Assembly: GCF_002964605.1 (NCBI RefSeq)
Contig: NZ_PQDH01000008.1
Location: 1-64,000, forward strand
Source of the DNA: Vallitalea okinawensis
Lineage (GTDB): Bacteria > Bacillota > Clostridia > Lachnospirales > PQDH01
Length of the DNA: 64,000 bases
Direction: 5' to 3'
Shown here: positions 1 through 9,284 of the stretch, piece after piece
How the letters are laid out: each line of letters begins with the position of its first letter
Position numbering within the stretch: position 1 is the stretch's first letter
The notes under the pieces: model-generated
Database searches by the model: none
Told to the model about the DNA's origin: nothing
What the model saw: the letters and a program-made list of their open reading frames with translations, nothing else
Program-made: the position numbers and the translations under genes

Positions 1-64
1 ATTTTTATTATATTATTCCAATTATATTATTTGCGTTATTAATTTTATAATTTTATATAACTAA

Positions 65-93
65 TTGATATATATACACTATTATGCTATAAT
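65..93 (+). promoter_or_regulatory. Promoter of the recombinase gene
   Basis: TTGATA (65-70) and TATAAT (88-93) are separated by 17 bases, a near-consensus sigma-A promoter. It lies about 75 bases before the recombinase start codon. Confidence 0.7.
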
Positions 94-105
94 TAAGTAT
101 GAACG

Positions 106-138
106 TTGGTACAATAAAGTTTAAGTTTTTTGTACCAA
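106..138. repeat. 8-bp perfect inverted repeat in the recombinase leader
   Basis: TTGGTACA (106-113) and TGTACCAA (131-138) form perfect inverted arms around a 17-base AT-rich spacer, between the promoter and the ribosome site. It could be an operator, an mRNA hairpin or a pair of recombinase core-binding arms. The sequence alone does not say which. Confidence 0.5.
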
Positions 139-168
139 GTTATTTTCATCTAAGGAGATTATATAATT

Positions 169-1326
169 ATGGATAATATTGAATTATATGATAAATTAAA
201 TAATATTAGTAATCTAAAACAAGATAATGATACAAATAATGGTATATATAGTAATTATAATTCACTTCATACTGATAACAGTATTTATGGTTTAAATAAT
301 TCAGTCAGTAGTTTTAAGGTATCTTCCACTAATAAATATGATGATAGTGATATTATATATAATAATTCAAATAACAATGATATTATATTAAATAATTCTA
401 TTTCTAATGATGATATGCTTATTGAGTTATTTTTACTTGAAAGAGCTGAATCTTCTAGAAAAGTATATTATAGGGTAATTGGTGAATTTAAAAAAAGTGT
501 GAAAGAGACAAATAATGTAAATCACTTGAATGAAGTCACTATTGTTCATGTTTCAGAGTATAAACAACGATTATTGACTTATCGTAAAAAGGATGGTAAA
601 CCATTATCATTGGCTACAGTAAGTCAACGCTTGAATATTATAAGCGGTTTATTCACTTTCGCAAAAGATGTTGGTTATCTTCAATATAATCCAGTCAAAG
701 CAATAAAAAAGCCTAAATATGATAATAGAAATGAGCATAAATTTTTAACAGAACAAGATACTACTCTGCTTCTTAAATCCCTTAAGCAAAGTAGCCAAGA
801 CTCCACTATTAGTGATAGAAACTTCCTCATTGGAGCCATTCTGTTGTATACCGGATTACGTATATCTGAACTATGTTCTTTGTCTTGGTGCGATTTTTAT
901 TTAGATCCTAGAAATAGAATAGGTATAAAAGTTAAGGGTAAAGGAAGCAAGTGGCGTAATATTAAAATTAGAAAAGAATTATGGTTTTATATTAGTATGT
1001 ATAGAAGAAAATGTGGTAAAAGCGATGAGTTTGATATAGAAGACACCTCTCCCCTCTTCTATAACCGTTATGATGAAAGGTTATCTCAATGGGGTGTTAG
1101 AAAAATGTTATCAAAAGCTTGCGAACAAGTAGGACTTTCAAAGAAGGTAACGCCACACTGGTTCAGACATACCTCAGCCAGTATGGCACTCGCTAATGGA
1201 GCGGATATCAAGAAAGTAATGACTCAATTTGGGTGGTCATCACTGGTCACCCCTCAACGTTATCTACATGATATCAGTGGTTTTGATGACGCTGCTACTG
1301 ATTATGTGAATGTTCAACTTGATTAA
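169..1326 (+). CDS. Tyrosine recombinase (XerC/XerD-like) with an Asn-rich leader
   Basis: Phage-integrase-family site-specific recombinase of 385 residues. The catalytic domain keeps Arg231 (TGLRISEL), a Lys in the GKGSKWRN beta-hairpin, the HxxR motif at His330/Arg333 and the nucleophile Tyr365. The second histidine is replaced by Trp356 (FGWSS), as is known for Cre. A SAM-like core-binding domain spans about residues 85-185. The first 80 residues or so are low-complexity and rich in Asn, Ser, Asp and Tyr, which is not part of a normal Xer protein. The start is set by AAGGAGAT eight bases before the ATG. There is no neighbouring tRNA or obvious attachment site, so whether it serves a mobile element or the chromosome is unknown. 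Confidence 0.85.
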   Translation: MDNIELYDKLNNISNLKQDNDTNNGIYSNYNSLHTDNSIYGLNNSVSSFKVSSTNKYDDSDIIYNNSNNNDIILNNSISNDDMLIELFLLERAESSRKVYYRVIGEFKKSVKETNNVNHLNEVTIVHVSEYKQRLLTYRKKDGKPLSLATVSQRLNIISGLFTFAKDVGYLQYNPVKAIKKPKYDNRNEHKFLTEQDTTLLLKSLKQSSQDSTISDRNFLIGAILLYTGLRISELCSLSWCDFYLDPRNRIGIKVKGKGSKWRNIKIRKELWFYISMYRRKCGKSDEFDIEDTSPLFYNRYDERLSQWGVRKMLSKACEQVGLSKKVTPHWFRHTSASMALANGADIKKVMTQFGWSSLVTPQRYLHDISGFDDAATDYVNVQLD

Positions 1327-1399
1327 TTCGCATTTAGCCTTTGAAGAATCCAATAGCATGCCAATTGCATAATTGAATATCTTAATTTTACTTCCAATT

Positions 1400-1440
1400 A
1401 ATCATCACTAATTTTATTATTTAGTGATGATTTTCATTTT
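1400..1440 (+). terminator. Rho-independent terminator after the recombinase gene
   Basis: A perfect 12-bp stem, AATCATCACTAA (1400-1411) with TTAGTGATGATT (1421-1432), is followed by a T-rich run. Confidence 0.75.
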
Positions 1441-1463
1441 TCACCATAATATTCTAATATGCG

Positions 1464-1492
1464 TTTACACTAAATTCATATAATGTTAAAAT
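1464..1492 (+). promoter_or_regulatory. Possible promoter of the DUF5058 operon
   Basis: TTTACA (1464-1469) and TAAAAT (1487-1492) are 17 bases apart, about 105 bases before the first gene of the operon. The stretch is AT-rich, so chance matches are possible. Confidence 0.4.
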
Positions 1493-1598
1493 AAATATGT
1501 AAATTTTTTATATTAAAAGTTGTAAATAGTAGATTTTCAGAATTTCTATTACTTGTTTCTGTAAATCGCTAGAAATCATTTAGAAGGGGGAATAATAA

Positions 1599-2315
1599 AT
1601 GGGGGATTACTTAAATATTGCAAACAGTAATATCTTTTACATATGTGGTGCTATTATCTTATTAATCGTTGTTTTGCAATCCTATTTATTCATTAAGTTA
1701 GCCTTTAAAAAAGGCAAAGAACAAGGTTTAAGTAAAGAAAAAATGTTTAAAGCACTCCGAACAGGAGCCATATCAAGCGTTGTACCATCAATAGCGATCA
1801 TTGTTGCTTTAATGACCATGGTTCCAGTATTAGGGGTTCCTATACCTTGGATGCGCCTTTCCGTTATCGGTTCTGCACCTTATGAATTGATGGCAGCTGG
1901 TATAGGTTCTAAATCTATGGGGATTGACCAACTAGGAGGACCTGGTTATACAAAAGAAGTCTTCGCTTCATCAATCTGGGTAATGTGCTTTGGCTCTATT
2001 TGGGCTGTTGGATTAATCATCTTATTTCTTAAAAGTATTAAAAAGCAATATTCAAAGACTGTTGATAAAGACCCTCAATGGAAAACCGTTTTGATAAATG
2101 CAGCCTTTTTAGGTGTATTTTGCATTTTTATTGCTGACCCCGTTACTACTGGTGGCCTTCCACTCTATACGCTACTATCCGGTGGCGTCATTATGACAAT
2201 TCTAGCCCTGCTGATAGTAAAATTCAAAGTAACTTGGTTGAGAGAATTTGCACTCACTTTCAGTATGATTGGTGCAATGTTATGTTCCATTCTTTTTTCA
2301 AATTTAGGATTATAA
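1599..2315 (+). CDS. DUF5058-like integral membrane protein
   Basis: A 238-residue polytopic membrane protein with about six hydrophobic segments (roughly residues 12-34, 58-80, 124-146, 164-180, 190-208 and 215-236). It resembles the DUF5058 family as I recognise it, whose function is not established. A Gly/Pro-rich stretch between the second and third segments (VLGVPIPWMRLSVIG) looks like a substrate-pathway loop. A strong GAAGGGGG site precedes the ATG. It is the first gene of a tight four-gene operon with a second membrane protein 12 bases downstream, then CapA-like and M20 enzymes. I infer that the two membrane proteins form a transporter for whatever the enzymes process. Confidence 0.65.
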   Translation: MGDYLNIANSNIFYICGAIILLIVVLQSYLFIKLAFKKGKEQGLSKEKMFKALRTGAISSVVPSIAIIVALMTMVPVLGVPIPWMRLSVIGSAPYELMAAGIGSKSMGIDQLGGPGYTKEVFASSIWVMCFGSIWAVGLIILFLKSIKKQYSKTVDKDPQWKTVLINAAFLGVFCIFIADPVTTGGLPLYTLLSGGVIMTILALLIVKFKVTWLREFALTFSMIGAMLCSILFSNLGL

Positions 2316-2327
2316 GGAGTGAGTTAG

Positions 2328-3017
2328 ATGTCTTTTATCAAAAAACGTACAAGTCACAATTATGATATTTATGAATCCAGAGGACATATAATAGGAAGAA
2401 TCACATTACTTACAGGATTAATTTTTACTTTCTTACCACCATTATTTTTATGGCTGGTATATGGTATCATGCCACCATCAAAAGAATTAATCAATGGGAT
2501 TATTAGTATTTCATCTGTTATGTTGCCTGTTTCAATAGTTGAGATATTAGCTTTTTCCCCTATGCTAGGTACGAATGCTATGTATATGTCTTATTTAACG
2601 GGTAATATAGCGAATATCAAACTTCCTAGTGCAGCTATTGCTTTGGAAGTTGCTGAAGTAAAACCCTCAACAGAAGAAGGGGATATTATCGCAACCATAG
2701 CCATTGGTGGGTCAGTTATAGCCAGTGAAATTGTTATACTTATCGGTATGCTTCTAATCGTTCCACTTTCAACGAAATTAAACAATCCAGTTATCCAACC
2801 TGTTTTTCAACAGATTTTACCAGCTTTATTTGGGTCAATTGGTGCCTACTACATCCTTAAAGAATGGAAATTAGCTATTGCTCCTTTAAGTGTGGCTATT
2901 TTACTAAATCTTGTAGGGGACTTACCAACAGCCGTAACCATACCTCTTTGTATACTTTCATCCATTTTAACTGCAAGATTGTTATATAAGAAAAAATTAA
3001 TCAAAGTAACGGATTAG
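2328..3017 (+). CDS. Integral membrane protein, partner of the DUF5058 protein
   Basis: A 229-residue protein with about six hydrophobic segments (around residues 25-47, 58-80, 85-100, 115-140, 160-172 and 180-220). The sequence PMLGTNAMYMSYLTGN and a conserved-looking Asp/Glu-rich cytoplasmic loop (EVKPSTEEGD) lie in the middle. I do not recognise a named family. It follows the DUF5058-like gene by 12 bases with its own GGAGTGAG site, so it is very likely translated with it, perhaps as the second subunit of the same permease. The next gene starts 27 bases later. Confidence 0.6.
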   Translation: MSFIKKRTSHNYDIYESRGHIIGRITLLTGLIFTFLPPLFLWLVYGIMPPSKELINGIISISSVMLPVSIVEILAFSPMLGTNAMYMSYLTGNIANIKLPSAAIALEVAEVKPSTEEGDIIATIAIGGSVIASEIVILIGMLLIVPLSTKLNNPVIQPVFQQILPALFGSIGAYYILKEWKLAIAPLSVAILLNLVGDLPTAVTIPLCILSSILTARLLYKKKLIKVTD

Positions 3018-3044
3018 ATTGCATCACGGAACAGGAGGATTTGA

Positions 3045-4388
3045 ATGAGAATTAAACTGATACTTATTAAAGCTTTATTACATATCATTGGTTTTTTCAA
3101 AGGGAGTCGCTACAAATATTCTCAAGAATATGAAGATAATTTTTTATACATGGATCTGGGTGAAAAATTATGGTGGGCTTATAAAGCTGTCATTAAGCAG
3201 ATTGAAAATGCTGAAAAGGGCAAAAATATTGAAAGTTATTTTGCTAATCAAAATTTAGATTTTAGTCCTAATGATTCATTCAAGGTAGATCAACAAGTGA
3301 CTTTAACAGCAGGTGGTGACTTAAATTGCTCAGATATTATATACCCAGAAAGTACCGAACACCTTTGGGATGATATTGAAGACTTCTATTTTTCTGGAGA
3401 TATCGTCTGCGCTAACTTAGAATCGCCACTTGACCCCTCAAAACCTTTAGGCGTCGTCCCAAGTATGTGCCTAACAGCTCCCAATCTCAACACCAGTCCA
3501 GAAATGTTTGAGCGCTATGCCCGGGATGGAAAAGGGATTAATTTCTTCTCGACTGCTAATAATCACAGCTTAGACCAAGGTGAATCAAGCCTTATTGCTA
3601 CACTGGACTTTCTTGATTCCAAGGGTTATCCCCATGTTGGTACATCAAGAACCCCAGAAGAGCAAAAAGATATTCCCATCATTGAACAAGGTGGCATTCG
3701 TATTGCGTTTCTTTCCTACACTTATTGTTTAAACGGATTCGAACCCATTCCTGGTAAAGAATACATGACAAACGTTATTAGGTTGAATAAACCGGATACA
3801 GATATCTCTCTCATTAAAGAGCATATTAAAATTGCACATGAGAAAAAGGCTGATATTATTGTAGCCATGCTTCATTGGAGTATTGAGTTTGAAACCTATC
3901 CTATTGAAAACATTATAAACATGGGTCACCGCATTATGGAATGTGGTGTAGATATTATTTTAGGTGGACATCCCCATGTATTACAGCCTATGGAGAAATA
4001 TAGCTTTGTGGACCCCTACTCCAAGCATAAGAAAGAAGGTTTTATCATTTATTCTTTAGGAGAGTTAGTGTCTTACAATGCCTTTAGTAAAAATTCTAGA
4101 TTAACAGCCATCCTTAAACTTCAAATTTCCAAAGGGATGCAAAATGATGCTAGTATTACTAAAATTACAAATCTAAAGATATTACCAACCTATACATGGG
4201 CTCGTCCTTTTATAGCTGGTAAGTCTGATTATCGCTTACTTAACTTTAGATCCATGATGAAACAATTAGAAATGGGTGAAAATCCTCACGGTTTTACTAA
4301 CAAAGAAATTAAAGAATTGGAACGTTTAGAAGCATTACTGTATAATAAATTCTTACCCCAAAATGCTGATTCAATAATATCTGACTAG
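3045..4388 (+). CDS. CapA/PgsA-family metallophosphatase-like protein
   Basis: A 447-residue protein with the calcineurin-like CapA fold that is known from poly-gamma-glutamate synthesis proteins. Visible metal-site motifs are AGGDLNCSD near residue 92, CANLESPL near 123, STANNHSLD near 170, MLHWS near 276 and GGHPHVLQP near 305, then YSLGEL near 343. The family consensus is YSLGNF, so the last motif deviates. There is no clear transmembrane anchor; the first 80 residues are an amphipathic extension. The neighbouring M20 peptidase and two membrane proteins suggest processing or uptake of a gamma-glutamyl or wall-derived peptide rather than capsule synthesis, because no capB or capC gene is present. 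Confidence 0.8.
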   Translation: MRIKLILIKALLHIIGFFKGSRYKYSQEYEDNFLYMDLGEKLWWAYKAVIKQIENAEKGKNIESYFANQNLDFSPNDSFKVDQQVTLTAGGDLNCSDIIYPESTEHLWDDIEDFYFSGDIVCANLESPLDPSKPLGVVPSMCLTAPNLNTSPEMFERYARDGKGINFFSTANNHSLDQGESSLIATLDFLDSKGYPHVGTSRTPEEQKDIPIIEQGGIRIAFLSYTYCLNGFEPIPGKEYMTNVIRLNKPDTDISLIKEHIKIAHEKKADIIVAMLHWSIEFETYPIENIINMGHRIMECGVDIILGGHPHVLQPMEKYSFVDPYSKHKKEGFIIYSLGELVSYNAFSKNSRLTAILKLQISKGMQNDASITKITNLKILPTYTWARPFIAGKSDYRLLNFRSMMKQLEMGENPHGFTNKEIKELERLEALLYNKFLPQNADSIISD

Positions 4389-4404
4389 AAAGGAGATATT
4401 TAGA

Positions 4405-5742
4405 ATGACTAACTATAGCAAAGACGTGTTCATTTACAAAAACCCAGCCAAGCTTTTACAGAATCTTATTCGTTTTAATACCACAAATCCTCCTGGGAAT
4501 GAAACAGAGAGCATCATGTATATAATGGATCTACTTGAAAAAGCGCATATTGAAGTGAAAACCTTCGGAAGAAAAACTGAACGCCAAAACCTTTATGCAA
4601 GAATAAAGGGTAATGGTTCAGCCCCTCCCTTTCTCATGTACGGTCATATTGATGTGGTAACTACCGAAAATCAGAACTGGCAGGTCCCACCTTTTGAAGG
4701 GAGAATTAAGGATGGTTGTGTTTGGGGACGTGGTGCTTTAGATATGAAAGGCGCCCTGGCTATGATGATAGCTGCATTTCTTCGTATAAAAGTTGAAGCA
4801 TTAACACCATCTGGTGATATTATATTATGTATTGTTACAGATGAAGAAGATGAAGGTTATTATGGGGCAAGATACATGGTAGAAGAACACCCTGAACTGT
4901 TTGAAGATGTTCAATTTGCTATTGGCGAAATTGGCGGCTTTACACTTCACATGGATCATAAAAGGTTTTATCCTATTATGATTTCAGAGAAGCAAAAATG
5001 TGCTTTAAAAACTATTATAAAAGGTCCAGGTGGTCACGGTTCAATGCCCATACGAGATGGTGCTATGGCAAAGCTTGCTTACGTACTTGAACGCCTGAAT
5101 ACCAAACGACTACCTGTACATATTACACCACCTGTTAAACAGATGATTGAAGCCCTCTCATCAAATATGTCATTTCCAGCAAATAAAGTCCTAAGGCAAT
5201 TATTAAATACTGGAATGAGCAATAAGGTCTTAAATCTTTTAGGTTCAAATGGCTATTTATTTGATCCTCTACTACATAATACGGTTAATGCCACTATCGT
5301 CAAGGGTGGTAACAAAATTAATGTAATCCCTAGTGAAATTACTTTAGAATTTGATGGGCGTTTATTACCAGGTTATAAACCCGACGATTTAGTAAGTGAA
5401 TTAAACGCACTCCTGGGTTCAGAACATGAATTTGAAGTGACTTTTTATTATCCTGGACCTGATTCTGTTAACATGGATCTATTTAATACCCTATCAAGTG
5501 TACTTTGTGATTTTGATTCTGAAGCAATTCCCATACCCTTTGTAGGATGCGGTGTTACCGACGCCCGTTATTTTTCGAAACTTGGTATCCAAACTTATGG
5601 CTTTACCCCAATGATATTGCCAGAAGAGATTAACTTCTCAAAACTTATACACAGTGCTGATGAGCGTATACCTGTTGAAGCCATGGAATTTGGTTCAGAA
5701 ACTATTTATGAATTATTAAAAAGGCTGTCTCTATTTGATTAG
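4405..5742 (+). CDS. M20-family metallopeptidase (ArgE/DapE/CPG2 type)
   Basis: A 445-residue zinc hydrolase of the M20 family, which includes acetylornithine deacetylases, DapE and dipeptidases. It shows the metal motifs GHIDVV near residue 85, GRGALDMKG near 111, the DEED catalytic and metal acids near 150, and a C-terminal HSADERIP histidine motif near 419. The lid/dimerisation domain occupies about residues 190-330, with GGHGSMP near its start. It ends the four-gene operon, and its last codons form one arm of the terminator. Substrate cannot be read from sequence; a peptide or N-acyl amino acid is likely given the transporter-like neighbours. Confidence 0.85.
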   Translation: MTNYSKDVFIYKNPAKLLQNLIRFNTTNPPGNETESIMYIMDLLEKAHIEVKTFGRKTERQNLYARIKGNGSAPPFLMYGHIDVVTTENQNWQVPPFEGRIKDGCVWGRGALDMKGALAMMIAAFLRIKVEALTPSGDIILCIVTDEEDEGYYGARYMVEEHPELFEDVQFAIGEIGGFTLHMDHKRFYPIMISEKQKCALKTIIKGPGGHGSMPIRDGAMAKLAYVLERLNTKRLPVHITPPVKQMIEALSSNMSFPANKVLRQLLNTGMSNKVLNLLGSNGYLFDPLLHNTVNATIVKGGNKINVIPSEITLEFDGRLLPGYKPDDLVSELNALLGSEHEFEVTFYYPGPDSVNMDLFNTLSSVLCDFDSEAIPIPFVGCGVTDARYFSKLGIQTYGFTPMILPEEINFSKLIHSADERIPVEAMEFGSETIYELLKRLSLFD

Positions 5743-5757
5743 AGACAGCCTTCCATA
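5717..5757. terminator. Bidirectional terminator between convergent operons
   Basis: A perfect 13-bp stem, AAGGCTGTCTCTA (5721-5733) with TAGAGACAGCCTT (5740-5752), overlaps the last codons and stop of the M20 gene. It is flanked by A and T runs usable from the minus strand as well, so it can end both the plus operon and the nucleoside transporter operon. Confidence 0.8.
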
Positions 5758-5759
5758 AT

Positions 5760-6683
5760 CTATCGCTCTTCTCGAAAATAAGCATTACCAAGATTAGCTG
5801 GTGGTGATTGTTTACTGGAATTTCGCATAGAGCTGACTACCAGTATAATGATAGTGGCTAAATAGGGTAAGGCATCTAAAAGGCTTTGTGAGATATTCAA
5901 ATGTTGAATTCTAAAACCTAGTATATTTAGACCACCAAAAACAAATGCTGCAAGAATTGCTTTATAGGGGTTCCATCCACTAAAAATTACAAGTGCAATG
6001 GCAATCCATCCCCTCCCTGCTGTTATACCTTCAGTCCATTGAGGCACGTCTACTATAGATAAGTAGGCACCACCAAGCCCACATAACGCTCCTCCCAATA
6101 GGACATGAACATATTTATACAAATCAACATGAATCCCTACAGTATCTGCAACACTAGGATTTTCTCCGATTGATCGAAGATTGAGACCAAATCTCGTTCT
6201 ATAAAGATAAAATCCTAAGATTAATGTTATCACATAACCCATGTAGATAAATACATCTTGACTAAATAATATGGGACCTACTACAGGAATCTCACTTAAT
6301 AAAGGAATCTTTATAGGTGTAAAGAAAGTGATAATCCTATCAGGCATTTTCTCCCCAATAAAACTCTGGCCTAAAAAGCTTGACAATCCAGTACCAAAAA
6401 TCGTTAAAGTTAGACCTGTAACAACTTGATTTGTTTTTAATGTAATGGTTAAAAAACCATAAATCAATGCACCTAAAGCTCCTACTAAAGCTGCTGCTAA
6501 TAAAGCTATTAAAGGATTACTCGTATAAAAACCAGCTCCAAATCCAGCAACAGCCCCCATAAGCATCATACCTTCAACACCAAGGTTGAGATGACCTGAA
6601 CGTTCCGTCATAATCTCACCTAAGGTAGCAAAGAGTAATGGCATTCCAGCTACAACAGCAGCTGTAAAAAAGGATATATCCAC
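5760..6683 (-). CDS. nupQ: Nucleoside ABC transporter permease (NupQ/BmpD type)
   Basis: A 307-residue inner-membrane permease of the branched-chain/monosaccharide type. The family signature LGEIMTERSGHLNLGVEG is near residue 20 and GENPSVADTVGI near 177. About eight to ten hydrophobic segments alternate with short loops. It is the last gene of a five-gene operon, directly abutting the other permease, with ATPase and BMP-type lipoprotein upstream. The xpt gene and purine riboswitch at the head of the operon support purine nucleosides as substrate. The gene symbol is by homology of type only. Confidence 0.8.
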   Translation of the reverse strand: MDISFFTAAVVAGMPLLFATLGEIMTERSGHLNLGVEGMMLMGAVAGFGAGFYTSNPLIALLAAALVGALGALIYGFLTITLKTNQVVTGLTLTIFGTGLSSFLGQSFIGEKMPDRIITFFTPIKIPLLSEIPVVGPILFSQDVFIYMGYVITLILGFYLYRTRFGLNLRSIGENPSVADTVGIHVDLYKYVHVLLGGALCGLGGAYLSIVDVPQWTEGITAGRGWIAIALVIFSGWNPYKAILAAFVFGGLNILGFRIQHLNISQSLLDALPYLATIIILVVSSMRNSSKQSPPANLGNAYFREER

Positions 6684-7748
6684 TTAATACACCTCCTTTT
6701 TAGCTTTTCTTCTCTCAATACGATAACGAATGAATAGTTCACTACCTAAAACAAAGAAGAGAATCATACTCTGAAGTATTTCAGCGGCTGATTGAGGAAT
6801 CATAAAAGAGATCTGTATAAAAGAACTTCCTTTAGTAAGAGCTGCAAAAAGAACGCAAACTGGAATGATCACAGCTGAGTTTAAACCTGATAACCATGTT
6901 GTTATGATAGCCGTATAACCGTATCCAGAAGTGATATCAACAGAAAGTGTTCCATCTACTCCTGATGCCTGAATCATGCCAACAATACCGCATAATCCTC
7001 CACTGATAAACAATGCTTTAAGTATGATTTGTTTGACATTGATGCCACCATATCTTGCAGTGTCTTGACTTTCACCTACTACCGATACCTCGTAACCCAT
7101 CTTCGTATGATGTATAAATAAATAAACGATAATAACAAGAGCGATAGCAATAATCCATCCTATGTGTATACCAAAGACTTCTGGTAGTAAAGCATTATCA
7201 GTGAAATCGGCTATCTTTGGAAATCCCATTGAATCTGGATCTTTCCAAGGACCATATTGAAGATAAGTAACCCATTTTATAGCAATATAATTAAGCATCA
7301 ACGTTATAATAGTCTCATTCGTACCAAATCGAACTTTTAAGTAAGCCGGAATAAGTGCCCATAATCCTCCACCAATAATCCCTCCAAAGAACATGATTAA
7401 TAGCAATAATGGTTTTGGAAGATGATTGAAGGAAAGAGCAAAGTAACTGGCCAAAAAAGCTCCCATGCAAATCTGTCCTTCAGCACCAATATTCCAAAAC
7501 TTCATCTTAAAAGCAATCAATATTCCTAGGGAGGTAATAATCAAAGGTATAGCTATGGTAATAGTATCCTGAATTCTATACCAACTGCCAAAAGCTCCAT
7601 CAATAAGAGCAATATAAACCTCTAATGGGTTATGACCCAGCAAGAGTATAAAACATGCGGATATAATGAGTGCAAGAAAAACTGCAGAGGCTCTGATGAT
7701 AAAAGCCCTTTTAGTATTCATATCACTTCTTTTGACTAGCTTTAACAT
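6684..7748 (-). CDS. nupP: Nucleoside ABC transporter permease (NupP/BmpC type)
   Basis: A 354-residue permease with about ten hydrophobic segments. Features of the family are KMKFWNIGAEGQICMGAF near residue 80, RFGTNETIITLMLNYIA near 140 and VVGESQDTARYGGINV near 220. Its ATG overlaps the stop of the ATPase gene (ATG within CCATGTTAA), a sign of translational coupling. An internal ATG 27 bases later is a weaker alternative start. It pairs with the abutting NupQ-like permease to make the membrane channel of a guanosine- or adenosine-type nucleoside importer. Confidence 0.8.
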   Translation of the reverse strand: MLKLVKRSDMNTKRAFIIRASAVFLALIISACFILLLGHNPLEVYIALIDGAFGSWYRIQDTITIAIPLIITSLGILIAFKMKFWNIGAEGQICMGAFLASYFALSFNHLPKPLLLLIMFFGGIIGGGLWALIPAYLKVRFGTNETIITLMLNYIAIKWVTYLQYGPWKDPDSMGFPKIADFTDNALLPEVFGIHIGWIIAIALVIIVYLFIHHTKMGYEVSVVGESQDTARYGGINVKQIILKALFISGGLCGIVGMIQASGVDGTLSVDITSGYGYTAIITTWLSGLNSAVIIPVCVLFAALTKGSSFIQISFMIPQSAAEILQSMILFFVLGSELFIRYRIERRKAKKEVY

Positions 7749-9268
7749 GGTGAATCCTCTCTTTCTGTCTTCTTACCTGCCATCATTAAACCTATTTCTT
7801 CTTTCGTCGCTTCATCTGCTGAAACGATACCAGTTATTTCTCCATCACATAAGACCATGATGCGATCACATAATTCTAAAAGAACATCAATATCTTCACC
7901 AATGTACAACACACCTACACCTTTAGATTTTTGATGGTTGAGCAAGTCATATATTAAATGAGAAGATCCAACATCTAAACCTCTTGTAGCATAAGCAGTT
8001 ACTAAAAAATGTGGATTGGATTTAATTTCTCTTCCAAGAAGCACTTTTTGTATGTTCCCTCCTGATAACTGACGTATAGGAGTGTGTATATTAGGGGTTT
8101 TGATAGCTAATTCTTCAACCATCTTTTCGCACTGGTGAGCAGATGGTTTTCTCGTTATAAAGAGTCCTTGTTGTTTATAATAATTCTTCAGAAGATAGTT
8201 ATCCACCATATCCATAGATGCTACTAGACCCATTCCCAGTCTATCCTCAGGGATAAAACTCATACTAATCCCCTTATCATTAATTTGACGAGGTGATAAG
8301 CCTACAATATTAACACCATTATAAAGAATTTGACCTGTTGATACAGGATATAGCCCAGCTATTGTTTCGCATAGCTCTTTTTGTCCACTACCAGCAACAC
8401 CAGCCACACCTAATATTTCTCCACCACATAGATCAAAGGTAATTTCTTTTAGTACACTTACTCCATCTACATCTTTAGCTGAAAGATTCATGATTTCTAG
8501 TTTCTCGCTAGTAGGAGATTTTTCTCCTCTGAGAATTTCTAAATCCACAGATTCTCCCACCATCAAATCTGTTAATGCTTTTGGTGTCGTCTCAGATGTT
8601 TTAACTGTACCTACATTTTTACCTTTTCTAAGTACAGTTACTCGATCACTTATAGCCATTACTTCGTTTAGCTTATGCGTGATTATGATAACGGCACAAC
8701 CTTTTTCTTTCATTTTATGAATGATATGAAAAAGCATCTCTGTTTCTTGTGGCGTTAATACTGCTGTCGGTTCATCAAGAATCAGAATATCTGCCCCTCC
8801 ATATAACACTTTGATAATTTCAACTGTTTGCTTTTCACTTATGGACATGTCTTTAATACGTTTATTAGGATCAATTTGCAAACCATATTTCTTTGAAATA
8901 TCAGCTATTTCTTTTTCTATTTTTCTTTGATTAACAAATAGTTGCCGACCTTTACCCAAGGAAATATTCTCTGCAGCACTCATCACTTCGATTAATTTAT
9001 AGTGCTGATGAATCATACCTATTTTGTTTCTAATGGCATCTTTTGGTGAATTGAGATAAACCTCTTTTTCGTGTATAAAAATAGAACCGCTATCAGGAGC
9101 ATAAAGCCCTGATAGCATGTTCATCAATGTGCTTTTTCCAGCACCATTTTCACCAAGTAATGCATGTACTTCTCCTACTTTAATGTCCAGATCTACGTCT
9201 GTATTAGCTACTACAGAACCAAATGACTTAGAGATTTTTTTCATTTCTACTGCAATCGTTGGCATCAT
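7742..9268 (-). CDS. nupO: Nucleoside ABC transporter ATPase (NupO/RbsA type)
   Basis: A 508-residue protein with two fused ABC domains. The first has Walker A GENGAGKST near residue 40, the signature SISEKQTVEI near 143 and Walker B DILILDEPTA near 160. The second has a weaker P-loop (GVAGSGQKEL near 292) and the signature LSGGNIQKVLLGRE near 404. In its Walker B region, HFLVTAYATRGLDVG, the usual DEPT is replaced by TAYATRG, which is typical of this family, so the second site is probably non-hydrolysing. It lies 16 bases downstream of the binding protein gene. Confidence 0.88.
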   Translation of the reverse strand: MMPTIAVEMKKISKSFGSVVANTDVDLDIKVGEVHALLGENGAGKSTLMNMLSGLYAPDSGSIFIHEKEVYLNSPKDAIRNKIGMIHQHYKLIEVMSAAENISLGKGRQLFVNQRKIEKEIADISKKYGLQIDPNKRIKDMSISEKQTVEIIKVLYGGADILILDEPTAVLTPQETEMLFHIIHKMKEKGCAVIIITHKLNEVMAISDRVTVLRKGKNVGTVKTSETTPKALTDLMVGESVDLEILRGEKSPTSEKLEIMNLSAKDVDGVSVLKEITFDLCGGEILGVAGVAGSGQKELCETIAGLYPVSTGQILYNGVNIVGLSPRQINDKGISMSFIPEDRLGMGLVASMDMVDNYLLKNYYKQQGLFITRKPSAHQCEKMVEELAIKTPNIHTPIRQLSGGNIQKVLLGREIKSNPHFLVTAYATRGLDVGSSHLIYDLLNHQKSKGVGVLYIGEDIDVLLELCDRIMVLCDGEITGIVSADEATKEEIGLMMAGKKTEREDSPC

Positions 9269-9284
9269 CTATTTAACCTCTCAA

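Noticed and set aside
1-64. Attachment site or tRNA at the left edge
   Set aside because: The sequence is plain AT-rich DNA with no cloverleaf and no direct repeat that I can find.
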